DNA of 64,000 nucleotides from Clitoria ternatea (taxonomy: Eukaryota; Streptophyta; Magnoliopsida; Fabales; Fabaceae), in the NCBI GenBank assembly GCA_037962975.1, contig CM075676.1:24299001-24363000 (forward strand), given 5' to 3'. Of this stretch, positions 38,470-51,448 are shown piece after piece (the first letter of the stretch is position 1; every line of letters begins with the position of its first letter). Under the pieces are notes generated by a model. The model had not been told where the DNA came from and did not search any database. It saw only the letters and a program-made list of their open reading frames with translations. The translations under genes and the position numbers were made by a program.

Positions 38470-39170
38470 AAATATAAATTATTTTTTATCAGTAAAAGAA
38501 TAATCAATATATTAATATAGGTACAAGGGGTACCTTAACCCGTATACAAAAAGAAAATAACAAAAAAAAAATAATTACAATCCAGATAAGTGTAGACTCC
38601 CTATACCACTCAACAAAACTCCTAAAGAACCCATTTAGGCGAAACCTTAACCATAACCAAGATCTATATTAGGCCAACTCAAATATCTTCTCAACATTCA
38701 CTTTTCCTCCCTTGAAAATGATATCATTCCTAACATCCCAAATAGTTCAAACAGTAGCAAACCACATCACAGTGAACCCAAGTTGAATCACTTTATTAAT
38801 CCCATAACCCAAAGTACCTTCAAAGTATTCCTTAGCTAAATGATGCAAGATAGAGCAGTATCCCAATCAATCAAAACACAGTTGCCATAAAGAATAAGAA
38901 ATGTTACATGTAAAGAAAAGATGAGAACAATCCTCCTTGCATTTACCACAAGATACATAAATAAAAAGAATTATCAAACACAACCTTATGTGAAGCTAAA
39001 TTATTTTTAGTTTGAAGCCAGTCAAGAAGTAACCTCCGCCTAAAACCTCCAACTTTAATAGGCACAACATTATTTCAAAATAGACGCACAAAATGTGAAT
39101 CCCACAGAGTTGATTGCTGAAGTAAAATACTGTATGCTGTTTTCACATAGAACTAACCAGAAGAAGATCT
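38470..39170 (-). pseudogene. LINE 3'-end remnant (zf-RVT region)
   Basis: The minus strand reads through WDSHFVRLF, VPIKVGGFRRRLLLDWLQTKNNLA, a cysteine-containing linker and ARNDIIFKGGKVNVE-type sequence. This order is that of the zinc-binding 'zf-RVT' domain and C-terminus of plant LINE reverse transcriptases. Several stops and frame shifts break it. The 3' UTR has GGGTACCCCTTGTACC-like sequence at about 38520-38540, often seen at plant LINE ends. Confidence 0.75.
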
Positions 39171-41710
39171 CAACCATAACCAAGAATCTTATTCTGTCAC
39201 GCGCAGGCCACTAAAACTCCTAACATCTTGAATAAATTATGATCTTTTATATTTCTGCCATTCATTTACATATAATCTCATTAAATTTTATATTCAAATT
39301 TATTCTTTAATAATTGATTCATGAAACAGAATAGTGATATTAAGTAAACATTATATATATTACTAAATGTTTTTAAAAGTTAAGACCATGGAACGCATGG
39401 TAGTGAATACAAATTTTTCTTCCCACACAATTTGGAAATTTTTGAATGAGGGTTGTAGATGTTGTATTTAGTTTCTACCATGGAATTGGGTAACTTAGTC
39501 CAAAACCTCACTACCGAAAAAAACAAAATTAATTAACCCGAAATTGATGGGTAAATGTGGCGTGTGGACCACAGAAGAAAGAGCCGTACCTTTTTATTAT
39601 AAAAATGTTCGTCTTTACACAGAAACTGCCTTTCCGACTTGTTTGTCATAAAGTGGACATTACAACAGGTAACATCACCTGTAACCTCTGTGTTCTTCGC
39701 TTCTTTCTGGCTCCTGAGATTAATATATTAATAATATTTGAATCTGTATTTTATGAACACAAATTTAATTTTGAATTAGCTAAACCAATCTTTATTTACT
39801 CATTCACAAAATTTTCACCAACTATTTGGTCTACAAATTAATAAAATTCATCAGGTTTATAAACCTATATAAAAAAATTTAAATTTTTTTAAAACAATTA
39901 TTATTATTTATTTTAGTTAGAATACGTTAGAGTTCCTTGTTAGCAGAGACATGCAGCATTTTATCCTACTGCAAAAGAGAACAAAATGGAACTTCATTTA
40001 CATATCACCATATCCTTTCAAGGTGAGGAAAGACACTTTTGAAGGTCCCAAAAATTAAGCCAAATTACAAGCACTAAACGGATGCAACGTTTTTTTATCC
40101 GAGATATCAGCATCGGATTCTTCCAGCTAAGGGTTATACGCATGTTTCCTTTCTTTGCTGAATGGTCCAATCTTATTTATCGTGTTGAGCTATAAATAAT
40201 TTGTTCGTTGACGGAAAGAAAGACATGCGATAATGTGTGTCTATATATGTACATCAAGATAAAGTTATTCTCGTACGATATTCAAAATGCTATAATCAAT
40301 TATATATCATGTGTCTTTTTTAATGCTTATGTAATTTTATAAAAACCAATATATACGTGTTTCATTTTGGCTTTTCAAATATGTAACTTACACATCCATC
40401 ACACATATTGTGGAAGTTTGACTATATTTTTTATTTTCTTTGATAATCACACCCTCATATATTAATCCATTATTATCTATATACTATGTGTGAGCTTTCC
40501 TGGCATCAGTAGGAGATGATCCCTTGTAGTAATAGTTTGGTGACGGTTCTCATAACTCAAATTAAAAATTGATCATGAATTTTTATCATATACTATGTTA
40601 TATTGGATGAACGAGATGTGAAAAGGAGGGTTATATATGTGCACAACTATAATGTTTCTTGTTTTTTCAGACAACTTGTTAAATTTGAAGGGTCGTGTCA
40701 TCACTCATCCATCACCAGTTCATCGCCACCCTAAAGTTAATTAACGCGTCATGCTAATTAGGAAGGTACTCAAAGTTATTTTTTAAAAAATAATTTTTCT
40801 TCTTTTTTGAAAAATAATATACAGACCATGTTTCACATAGCTGAGCGCATACATCTTATCATATACATATACTGTTTTTTAATACTAACTTAATCACTAT
40901 TACCTATGCATATAAAATAATTATTACTGAGGTTAATTAAATGTAGATGCCTATTATTATAGTGCATATGTAGTTATTGCTAACCACAAACTATGCAAGT
41001 GGGAACTTGCTCTTTATTTTCTCAATAGAATAAAACTAACTCCTCCAAATATGCGGTTTAGTTGAGGGAGGAAGTTTATCGTTGTTTAATTGAATGTTAA
41101 GAGGTTAATCATTATTCTAAATACGAAATAGTTTTAAAATTTTAAATTAGCGATCTTACATACTTATTAAAATACAGATGAAGTAATGATTATAATGGAT
41201 GGTATTGGTAGAGCGGATGAGGAATGCAAAACGGCAGCTGAAACAGCTTGAAATCAGGTCAAAAAGTACAGTACAGATTGAGTCGTCACATATGCATGTC
41301 ATTGTCATGTCATCAACACGCTTCAACAATTTACCTACAAATTCGTGCCGTGGACATCGAATTTGATTTGAATATCATATTCACAAGGCAAAATGGAAAA
41401 TGTGTAGTTACACTCTAGAAATTTAAGAATAGACAAGTAATAAATATCATGTGTTGCGGTAAAATAGGAAGAAACAAACAAAGAGATCAAAGTCAAATTT
41501 CTGACACAGTAATGGATTACTTTTACCGGGAGATATAAGAAAATGGATTACCAAAAAAAAAAGTTAGATGAATCACTTGGGAATGTGAAGAGATGAAGTT
41601 AAAAAAATAAAAAAATTTAAAAGTTAATATTGATCGTTCATGTTGTTTGTAATAATTAAAATTCCGTTAAACTTTAGGATAAATTTTTTCCTCCCAACCA
41701 ACTCCGTTTC
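39171..41710. other. AT-rich intergenic DNA
   Basis: No gene, RNA gene or transposon domain recognised. Open frames are short and lack motifs. Confidence 0.5.
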
Positions 41711-41718
41711 ATTCCATT

Positions 41719-42248
41719 TAGGGATGAAAATGAGTCAGGCTGTCCGTCGAGGCCCTATGGCCCGGCTCGTTTAAAGCCTACATAGGCTAGGCTTATCGGG
41801 CTAGAAGTACAGACTTAAACTTTTAAAAAGGTCTTTTAAACTAAACAGGTCAGACCACATGCTTTCTAAAAAGCCTTTGAAGCCCAACAGACTGACCTAT
41901 TTAATTAGATTAATTATTAATTAATTATATATATAATATATTCATAACATAAAATAATATATATATATATATATTAGATATTTACATTTATATAATATAA
42001 ATTAATATTACAAATTTACAATTAAAAAAAATTAGGAGGGAATGAAACATAATTTTTTTAGGTTGGTTTTGGCATTTTAAAAGTTTCACTATAAACATAC
42101 TGTTAAATAGGTTGGACTTTCAAACAGGTCAGAACAGGCCTTAAAAAAAGGTCTATAATAGACTAATAGGTCAAACTCAGACCTTGAAAATTTAATGTAG
42201 GCCAGACTCAGGTCTTTCATCACTTGGTCTGGTTCATTTCCATCCCTA
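41719..42248. mobile_element. hAT-type MITE with 8-bp TSD
   Basis: Terminal inverted repeats TAGGGATGAAAATGA (left) and the inverse of TAGGGATGGAAATGA (right). They are flanked by ATTCCATT (41711-41718) and GTTCCATT (42249-42256), a 7-of-8 matching duplication of hAT length. The subterminal arms are also inversely similar for over 100 bp (AAACAGGTCAGA-type motifs), with an AT-rich core. No transposase; non-autonomous. Confidence 0.88.
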
Positions 42249-42259
42249 GTTCCATTACT

Positions 42260-44190
42260 GGGTGAACTAAACATCGCTTAGTGCTCAAATTTTAATTGGA
42301 AACACTTTTAAATTTCTGACACAGTAATAAATTATGCTTTAAAACTCATTTAGTCTTCAATTTTTAATTGGAAACACTTCTAAATTCATAAAAAAAAAGA
42401 TTTACTTTTACAGTGATATATAATGGTTGTAGTAGAAAATGAAGATGTATCATAATTCAAAACAACTTATAAACTTTTCTAATTGGATTAATTCTCATTG
42501 ATATTTAAAGAAAAATACATAATATTTATTCGTTATAATTATTATTATGTAGCTCAATATTAAATTTTTCTTTTGTTTTGGCAATTGCTTTTCTTTGCAC
42601 CAATAAAATAAAACCGAAATGAATTGGTGCAGCTCGCATTGTACCGTCTATTAACTGAACGAAAGGAGTTCAGTGCTGTTCAGTATTCAGTACCTTTTTA
42701 CTGACTACATAACATATTTTAATTATTTAATTTCTACCCTTTATTTTCATCTCATTTTACGCGTGTATCCAAATGAAACTTCAAAGCGGAATCGGATTTG
42801 AAATAGTTGTTCGTATTATTAGCTGATTAATAATGTATACTAGTTTAATTTACATTGTATATTATATTTTTATAATACATATTCTAATTAGTTGAATATT
42901 TTGTTTCTTCGTTAATATTAAGAGAAATTTTGAAAGTGTAATCAACATAGTTGATAATTTTAATAAATTAAACTAGAATAATTAAATTTCTTATTCTATA
43001 AAAAGTTAAGTAATTAAATGTTATAAGAATATAGTGAAACATTTATTTTTATTACTTGAAAGTAATATAAAGGTAAAATAAAAAATATAACAAATAGTAT
43101 CTAAAATTATAAATCAACAAAGAAATGTAAATAATGTTTTTTATTTGTCTAAGTGGAGACCTGAAAAGAATGGATAAATTTGGTCTAACAAGAAGACGTG
43201 TAAATGCCTTATTGTGCTGGTTACGTCTTCTTATCACACTCTCATTTTCGTCCTCAACTTAAAATCAACCTTAACCTTTTGGTCTGGCTATATCCCATCC
43301 ATGTCACACATTACTATTTCCTACACTTCAATTTTTACTTTTTGTCACCAAATACAATACCTATGGATATGAATATGATAGCAAAACTCCAAAACAAGGA
43401 AGGAGGGTCTTGTGTGCAGATTTCTTTGTCACGAGCATAGTGTTTTTGGCATTTGTAAATGTGTGGGCATCAACCTATTCCATGTAGATGTATAGGCTTC
43501 ACTTTGTTTAATTACCTCTTACGTGTCCCCAAATCTAATCCCTTTCGTTTTTACTTTGCAATATTATTCTTGGTGATTTTTGTTATTGATGTTGTTTCCT
43601 ACTATATTTTACGTCTGAGGTTTATCCATTCTTTACCTTGTACTGATTGGGGATAACTTTTTAAATTTTTCTAGAAGATAAAATATTTTTATGTAGTTAG
43701 GATAGGAAAAAGTATATGTCATTATTTTTAATTTAACCTAATCATGTTTTTTTATCTGATTTGAATGGTTATTTATTTCTCATCATATCATTTTATTCTC
43801 ACTAAATATATTATATTATATATATATCAATCTTATAATTTGTCAGTCTACTCAAATGAAGAATAATTTATTTGTTTCAGTTTTTTTATGAAAATATATT
43901 TTTATCTTTAGAAAACCACTTATATTATTTTTATATATATTTGTTTCACCTCTTAGGAAAAAATTGGAAAAGATATTATAATTATTTTGAGAAACTTATT
44001 TAGATAATTTTTTATTTCAACTACATTTTAAAATAAAACTAATTCCTATAATTGAACAGAAAAAAATAATAATTGCTTTACATTAAATCTCTATAACTTT
44101 TTAATACATCCACAAAATATATTTATTAAACAAAACGACCCTAAATCATATTACAAATTATTCTCTTAAAAATATAAAAAAAAAGTGACA
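42260..44190. other. AT-rich intergenic DNA
   Basis: No gene recognised. Open frames at 43204-43656 are hydrophobic by composition and have no family features. Confidence 0.5.
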
Positions 44191-44199
44191 TAATATTAT

Positions 44200-44832
44200 T
44201 GAACTGGTCGTGGCCGGGTTGCAAAGGTCGACCTCGTGACTAATCTTCAAAGATATGTTATGTTTAAATTTTACACCGGTCCAGTGGGGATCCAGTATTA
44301 TGTCCTCTATTCCAATGGAGAAATAAAGGTCTTGAAATGATTCTTCATACCAAAGGTACCAGCCTTACACGTTATGGGGCAAAAGGGTATGTCATTTGTA
44401 AAGACACTCTGATGCTCAAGTCAATGAATATTTAAGGAGAATATCAAAGCTCAAGTGTAAGTTCAAATGAGAATGTTCTATATTTCATTGTTGATAACGA
44501 AAGAGTCGTTTCGAGCAGGTAGGCTTACCGTACAAGGTGTCGGCGTGATTCTGATCATTTGTAGAAAGGCTAACACGCAATAGTGGCCCTACCTACGAAT
44601 TACACCTTTTCATCAGTCACTTTGCAGGTTGCTTCCTCAATACGTGATTGCATAAGTTAACTCTAACTATCCAGTATTGAAAGATTAGCTTACACAGGAT
44701 CACGTCATGAGTCTTATACGCGGTGTTGGGAGTCGGTGTTAAACTTCAATGTTCTGAGTGATGTCGTTCTTGCATGACAGCTTCTAGGTCAAATGACCTT
44801 TTTGTCCATTGGCCGGTATCGAGACCGGATCA
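44200..44832 (-). repeat. 3' LTR of the gypsy element
   Basis: 633 bp; TGAACTGG at its plus-strand start and CCGGATCA at its end. Relative to the other LTR it lacks about 25 bp near 44491, where the partner has a TATTTATACTTAGGGG segment. Confidence 0.93.
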
Positions 44833-44844
44833 TTTGCCCCCTAA
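44833..44844 (-). promoter_or_regulatory. Polypurine tract of the gypsy element
   Basis: The minus strand reads TTAGGGGGCAAA directly before the 3' LTR, the expected plus-strand primer position. It independently confirms the element's minus orientation. Confidence 0.65.
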
Positions 44845-45582
44845 CTTGTTTGAGGGACTATATTGATTGTTCGAATAAGCTATATCTTCTATTGGGACAC
44901 CTATTATAGGCGTGGGTAAGAAGAGTGTTTTATTAACTTAGAAAAATTTTCATTTGCTCCACTCACATTCATAACTATCGCGCATCGATTTCCACTTTAA
45001 AATGCAACGTTGCACATATTGTGGGTTACGTCAATCATGCAACCATTACTTTCAATCATGTGTGGCGATTACCTTTCAATCATAACTTTGGCGGTTACTT
45101 TTGGACAATGGGCCTTGGAAATTGAAACGACTCGGTCCAAAAAATTTTGAATCTGAAATGCCACCGTGTTGTTTGCCTACAACCACATCTATAAGAGGTG
45201 GTTCTGGAAACGTTGCGAGAGACTTGTTACATTTACTTGCTTACTAATACTCTGCCAAAACTCAAAGAGAAAACTTTGTGACTTATAGAGTTTCTTTTTA
45301 CACCATCGTGTTGCCTAAACCCTCATTGCTTGAAGGTCTTAGGAAAACCTTGCTTGTTTGTGAGCCATAGGATTCCACTAGAACTTTCAGGTAGTGAACC
45401 CTTACCCTTCTACTTTTATTTATTTTAGTATTTTGTTTTGCTTTTACCCTTCTATTTAATGCAAAAAATAAGGACTATGGGAGTTAGGATACCGTGGGGG
45501 TAGGATTCCTGTGAGGAGTCAAAGGCATGAGTCGCAAGGACTAGGGCAAAGAGGGGGAAGGTAGAAATGAGAGTGGTGTTTT

Positions 45583-46686
45583 GGAACAGATTATGAGCCT
45601 GGGGTTTCTAATGACACAAGCTCTGACTTTTACACTTCTGATGACATCAAGTTTTACAAATCTATAGGCGGTCTTAAACACATGATCACAACCATGGTTA
45701 CTGACGAAGGCGAGAAAAAGGTGGTGAAAACTCAACTGGGATGTTCACCCGTCATAGCGCATTGTATAAACTGGATATAGCTCTTGGCTGATAACCTTTA
45801 CACACTGGTTCAGAGGGAGATCATAGAGACCTCCTCCCGACACGTTAAGGCTGGTAGAGGCGTGATGGACTTCAAATGTCCAATTTATGCCAAGGAGAAA
45901 TACAAGTAGAGGTATACCGTGTTGCATCCTAGGGTTGGGGAGTATGTCTACCACATCCCTACCAATGAAAGAGACATTTTCATGCATGACATCCTCTTTA
46001 CGCACCTCAGAATAAGGTTCCCAGTAACAGAGTTTGAAATGAGGGTCCTCCATTTTCTTGATTGTGCCCCCACTCAATTGCACCCAAACAGGTGGGGATT
46101 GGTCCAGAGCATGGAAGTGCTTGGGGAGCACTTTAATTTTATTCCCATTGTGGTGTTCTTCTTCTACTACTGATGGGTCATGTGTCAGGCCAACAAATTG
46201 TCACTCTAGTATGACTCAAAAATTGTTAATTTTGAACCCTTCACCTAGTCGGCTAAGTACGAGGGTGGCTCTTTTAAGAAATGCTTCATGAAGATCCAGA
46301 TAAAGGCTAATAAGCCGGTGTTTTGGGAAATCGAGGTCGGGAATGAAAAATTCCTAGTATCTTTGACTCATGAACACTTTCTGTTAACTAGGGAAACATA
46401 TGTAGCCGATGAAAGTGAGTTGTCCCCCACCTCTATCGAGGTAGTTAAAGCCATGCACGCATTCTGCTTCATGCACAAGAAATTTTCCTGCAAGCGTCTC
46501 CTTGGTTCCTGGCCTAAAAAAGAAGCCTATCTACATAATGACCTCGGGAATAGACTTATTTTGATTAAGTTAATACTTCTGCTTCCTAACCTTTCCCCTT
46601 TTGTTGTTACAAGAGAAATCAAAAGCTTTGAGCCAATGGACGCTCTTAAGAAATGGCATGCGCAACTGGCTGCTATTAGGGGGTAA
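45583..46686 (+). pseudogene. Antisense ORF of the gypsy element, Transposase_28-like
   Basis: About 367 codons read in one plus-strand frame, opposite to the element's own genes, interrupted by five stops (near 45778, 45907, 46171, 46207, 46246) but no frame shift. The best block is VYHIPTNERDIFMHDILFTHLRIRFPVTEFEMRV-type sequence at 45940-46040 followed by APTQLHPNRWGLVQSMEVL. This resembles the 'putative gypsy type transposon' (Transposase_28/PMD-like) domain of plant elements. Antisense extra ORFs near the 3' LTR are a known feature of some Tat-lineage elements; their function is unknown. Upstream the frame is lost near 45570. Confidence 0.75.
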
Positions 46687-46689
46687 GCT

Positions 46690-49525
46690 AAATCCAAGCT
46701 AAAAGAAACATCCCCAAAGTGAATCAAGCCACCATCACATTCCCGGAGGCCTCCTAGCCATGTGTCAATTTATACCATATGTATTAGTCTCTAGACACGT
46801 GTCTACTCAATCTATGCCATATTTTTCCAAGTTATCATTTTTGTTTGGATTCCAAGATAGCATCTAAAGCATTTAATTTGAGTAGGAGATGGAAGAGGAG
46901 CTTCACCACTAGGTTACATTTAAGAGATGTAATATAATCATATATTATTATATTATATTCGTAGAATGTATATTCATTAATATATTTTATTTGCAAAATA
47001 AATATTCCCGCCCTTTTTCATTTATTAATTTTTATACTAAATGAAAAAAGATAAAATGTTTATTTCATAGGTAGATTTTATTAACGAATATTCATTAACT
47101 ATATATAGTTGCGTCATATTTTTTAAATGTGTCAAGTAGTTTAGTGATGAGACTTTTTTCTCTCTCTAATGTGTTGTGGGATCAAACCTTGTCACATTTA
47201 AATTTTGGCATATAAATTGTGTTGACTATTTATGAGTGACCTATTGCTAGATACGATCATATCCATCTATTCTAGTTGCTTAAATCATACATGATTTCGA
47301 CATGTGGCATGACACGTGGCTAAGGGCATCAATTTTAATTACTTAAATAACACACAATTTTGACTCGTGGTTAGGGGCATTGAAACCCTCAATCTAGAGA
47401 GGGCACCCAAGAAAAACTCATGATACAAATACTTTTATTTTATTCCATCAAAATAAACCTAATGTAATGTTTGTTAGTTATCAGAAATGTTGGAAATTCT
47501 GGTAGGGTGCTATGTCTTAAAGGCACATCCTTTTGCCCATAAACACTAAATTATTTTTCTATTAACAAGAGAAAAAGAATTCTCTTGACAAATATCAAAA
47601 CTTGAGTTGGATATGTTACCGTCCAATTTATGTTATTATACATACCATTATCATTAAATTGATAAATAAGAATCTATTAAGTTGGGGTAATTGGAACTAT
47701 TTGGCTTCAGAAGAAAAACCAGTAAGCTCTATTGTCTAGTTGAAGAGCTTTAAAACAAAATTTAGAATTGATAGAGGGAAATAAGTTCCTCTTATCTCAG
47801 AATGCCATGCTTCATGAGGGCAATGTTCATTATGTTCTGTGGTGTGTCAATATTGCCAATAATCAATTTTATAAGAAAACATTACAGTTTTAAATCAATT
47901 TACATCCACAATACTAAACATACTCTAGCTTTTACAATTTAAAGACCAAACCAGACCATATTTTAGAGACCAAAATAAATAATAATGACTTAACAAAAAG
48001 ATATGCAGTGATTTATGCTAGTATGAAATAGTTATGTTTCTGTTTTGATCCATACTAAATGATAAGAATACTCTAGTTGAGAACTCATTGACAAATAACA
48101 TTTGAAACAATCTTGTGGTACAATATAGATCTCATAAACTTCAAATACTAAAGAAACAAATAATTATGTACAAAACAAGTTGTATCTGAAATTGTATATG
48201 CTTAAGTATGCTTGAGTATCAAAATAAACTAAATCAGAAGTAGATTTTTTAACCTATGTAAGATGATATAGTACATAATTAAAAAATAAGAATAAAATTT
48301 TAGATTGGAAATATTAATAAAGATTTCTAATGTAAGTTTTAATAATAATAAAAATTTCATTGATCTGCATATAATTGCATTTTAGACTGGAAATATTAAT
48401 AAGTATTAATGAAAGCTCTCTCATATCTCTTCCTTTGATCTGCATATAGCTGCATAAAAAGAAATGAAGGTATGCTTTGGTTCTCACTTGCTAATTTTGG
48501 TTCTACTTTGTTCTTCTATATTTACTTATTATTTTCTAAAAATGGACCATTTCTCTCTTAATTTTGACTTGTAATTCATCATTGATTCTCCATGTGCGTC
48601 ATGCCTTTTTTATGATTTTCCCTCTATATGTTCTGTCTTTTCTTTCTTGTTTTCCCCGATTTAAAGATTTAGGCTACCCTGAAATGAATTTCAACAATCT
48701 TTTTCATAAGAATCCTTGTTTTGTTTTTAATTTGAACATTTGCGCCTCTATTTGGGATGGTAAAGATTTCATTTTTTCAGTATAGCTAAGTTTTTTTGAC
48801 TAATTGATGTTAATTATCATAAGTTTATTAAGTAGAATTTAGTTTAAAAGAGTTCCTGAAAGAGGAAAAAACTTTATGACCATTATGTCAAGAAGTTGTG
48901 GGTTCAGCTCCATCGTGAAGGGCACTTAAACCACTATAGATCTACTATAGATATCACGTATTGATTTTTCACACAATAAAATATTCACAAAATAGATGAT
49001 CCAAGCAACAACATTCAATTATCACGTATTGATTTTTCACACAACAAAACATTCACCACAAAATTAAACACAAGCAAGAGTTAGCTGGCATAAAATTTTC
49101 ACAAACAAGAAAAATGAACATACCTGCTCAAAGGGCAGGAGTATCTTGGGCAGAAGATTTGAAAAGAACAAAAAAGGGGCCAGAAGGTGATTACGTTATC
49201 AGAACTTAAAAAGCAATGGCAAAGACTAGCAACAAAGGCAGTGGTTGGGGGCTTTCATGGAGGTGAGACATGAAGGGGAGCTATAGGGTTGTGACTGTAA
49301 ATCAGAATAGGAAATATTAGATAGGTAAAAAAAATTAAACCCTAACATCTCTAGCAATATATATAATAAGGTATTTAAGTAATTCAAGTATATCAGGGCA
49401 GGGGCGGGGGTAGGGCAGATACTAGTTTTACCATCCCCGCCCCCGTCCCCGAAACAAAAAAAAGGAAAACCCACTCAAATCAGGGCAGTGCGGTGCGGTT
49501 AACCGCGAGGACATATTTTTTTGCC
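46690..49525. other. AT-rich insertion or filler inside the gypsy element
   Basis: It replaces the expected RNase H and integrase. It contains a 60-bp imperfect direct repeat (about 47270-47375, ACGTGGCTAAGGGCAT / CGTGGTTAGGGGCAT) and a 30-bp direct repeat of ATCACGTATTGATTTTTCAC (about 48954 and 49021). A GC-rich stretch at 49390-49520 ends TTTGCCATGCCTA, the form of a hAT-type terminus. A matching left terminus was not found. Confidence 0.5.
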
Positions 49526-49529
49526 ATGC

Positions 49530-51168
49530 CTAGTCGGGCTTTACCAAAATAGGAGGTTTGGATAAAACTTTCTTGAAGTTTTGGAATATTGCCTCTTGCT
49601 CTGGTCCTCACTCAAACTTCTTGCTCTTCTTGAGGATCTGGTAGAGGGGGAGAGACCAGTGCGTCATCTTTGGCATGAAACCCTCCAAGGCTTCTATCTT
49701 CCCATTGATGGACTGTACCTCCTGTAAATTTTTCAGGCTCTAGAGCTCCTGGATGACCTTGTATTTGTAGGGATTGACCTCATTACCTCTTTGGGTCAGC
49801 ATAAAACCCTGGAATCTACCACCAGGTACCGCGAATATGCATTCTATAGGGTTAAGGCATGTTATACTTCTGGAAGCGGAGAAAGATCTTTCGAAGGTCC
49901 TCAATATAGTGCTCTCCAAATGGCGTCTTGGTTGTGAAGTCATCTATATACACTTCCACTAGCTTTGTGTGCAATGCCCTCAAAGACTTTATTAATCATG
50001 CATTGGTACGTGGCCCCAACATTCTTCAAACAAAACAACATGACGGTGTATTAGACCATACCTTTGTCATTCCTAAATGTTGTATTCTCCCGGTCACCTT
50101 CCCATATCGGAATTTGATTGTAACTAGAGTATGCCCCACATCATAATTTGATTGTAACTAGAGTATGCGTCCATGAAGGATAGAAACTGGTATCCAAATG
50201 AATCATCCGTTATTCTATCGATGTTGGGTAAAGGGTAAGGGTCCTTGGGGCAGCACTTGTTAAGATCAACGTAATCCGTACACATGCGCCACTTGCCGTT
50301 GGACTTCTGGACCATGATCACATTAGAGATCCAAGAGGAATACCAAATTTCCTTGATAAAACTAGTCTTCAACAACTCTTCGATTTTCTCACAAGTAGCC
50401 TTTTATTTCTCCAGGCCAAAACGTCTCTTCTTTTAAGCCATGGGTTTGGTTTCTGGATACACAGAGAGTCCATCAGAACAAAAATCCGGATCCATACCAG
50501 GCATATCAGTTGCGATTCATACAAAGAGGTCTCTGAATTCCTTGAGCAACGCCAGCAATCGCTGCTCCATCTTGGGATCAAGTTTCTCATTGATGTGAGT
50601 TATCTTCTTCAGGGTATCCCCCAAAGCAATTGTGTTAGACCCTCTATCTGGGGTGGGCTTGGACGAATTGAGCAAATCAATCTTCAACTTCGCCCTGGGG
50701 TCTAGATCAACCTGGTTGACAGAAGCTATAGTTGCACCTCCTTCATTCAGCTTTTGCTTCTTACTGATGGTCTCAAGCTTCACTATTTTAAGGCTAAAAT
50801 TGCAATAATACCTAGCCATCTCTTGGTCACCCTGTACTAAGGACACCCTGTTGTCCTTGTCAATAAACTTGATGAGGAGGTGAGGAGTTGACACAATGGC
50901 CTCCATGGCGTTCAAGGTAGGCGACCAATGATACCGTTATATGGGGACTAGACATCGATCACCAGGATTCTTGACTTGACCGTCCTGGCTTCGGGCTCAC
51001 CATCAAAAGTGATATGCATGTTAAGTAACCATTGATGGGTTGTTTTTCCCCATTGAAAGCGGTTCAGTCTTGCATGTAAGGCTGCAAGTCAGTGTCAGTG
51101 AGACCTTTTGTCTTGAAGCAGTTATAGAAGAGAACGTCGCAAGAACTTCCTTGATCCACTAGTATCCT
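49530..51168 (-). pseudogene. gypsy protease / reverse transcriptase remnant
   Basis: Minus-strand order: aspartic protease motif LVDQGSSCDVLFYN near 51130-51160 (active-site Asp-Gln-Gly-Ser-Ser intact), a linker frame (50517-50915), then RT with VIMVQKSNGKWRMCTDYVDL and FMDAYSSYNQI (50124-50375). The catalytic YVDD region around 49960-50000 is badly decayed. It is followed by LNPIECIFAVPGGRFQGFML (49740-49943), then a connection segment KFEWGPEQEAIFQNFKKVL and KPPILVKPD ending near 49530. Frame shifts and stops throughout; not functional. Confidence 0.88.
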
Positions 51169-51169
51169 T

Positions 51170-51403
51170 TTAACATAAATGTTGGTCAAGTCCAAGGGGA
51201 CTCACGCTTTCTGCAGACGTTGAATGTTCACGCCTGAGCTCAGCGAGTTCTTCCCTGAGCTGCTTGATGATTTCATCCCTGGGATCGGGAGTCACCACAG
51301 GCACAACTCGCTTCGCTGACGCACTTGTATTATTAAAAGCCAAACGTTTTGGCTCCAAGTACGTGAGATCCTCGACGTGCCCATGAGGAACTCTCTCCTC
51401 CAT
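51170..51403 (-). pseudogene. gypsy gag N-terminal remnant
   Basis: Short frame with MEERVPHGHVEDLTY at its start and a charged coiled-coil stretch (IIKQLREELAELRREH). It sits where gag starts in Tat-like elements. It runs almost directly into protease sequence, so most of gag including any zinc knuckle is deleted. Confidence 0.65.
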
Positions 51404-51428
51404 GATGACTTAACTTTTTTAATTTATA

Positions 51429-51448
51429 GGTCCCACCAGGTGTGCCAA
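51429..51448 (-). promoter_or_regulatory. Primer binding site of the gypsy element
   Basis: Immediately inside the 5' LTR the minus strand reads TTGGCACACCTGGTGGGACC. Its location and TGG start are those of a tRNA primer site; the tRNA was not identified. Confidence 0.7.

Noticed and set aside
45745..46131. Minus-strand frame of 128 codons
   Set aside because: Shadow of the antisense ORF of the gypsy element; the plus frame carries the recognisable domain.
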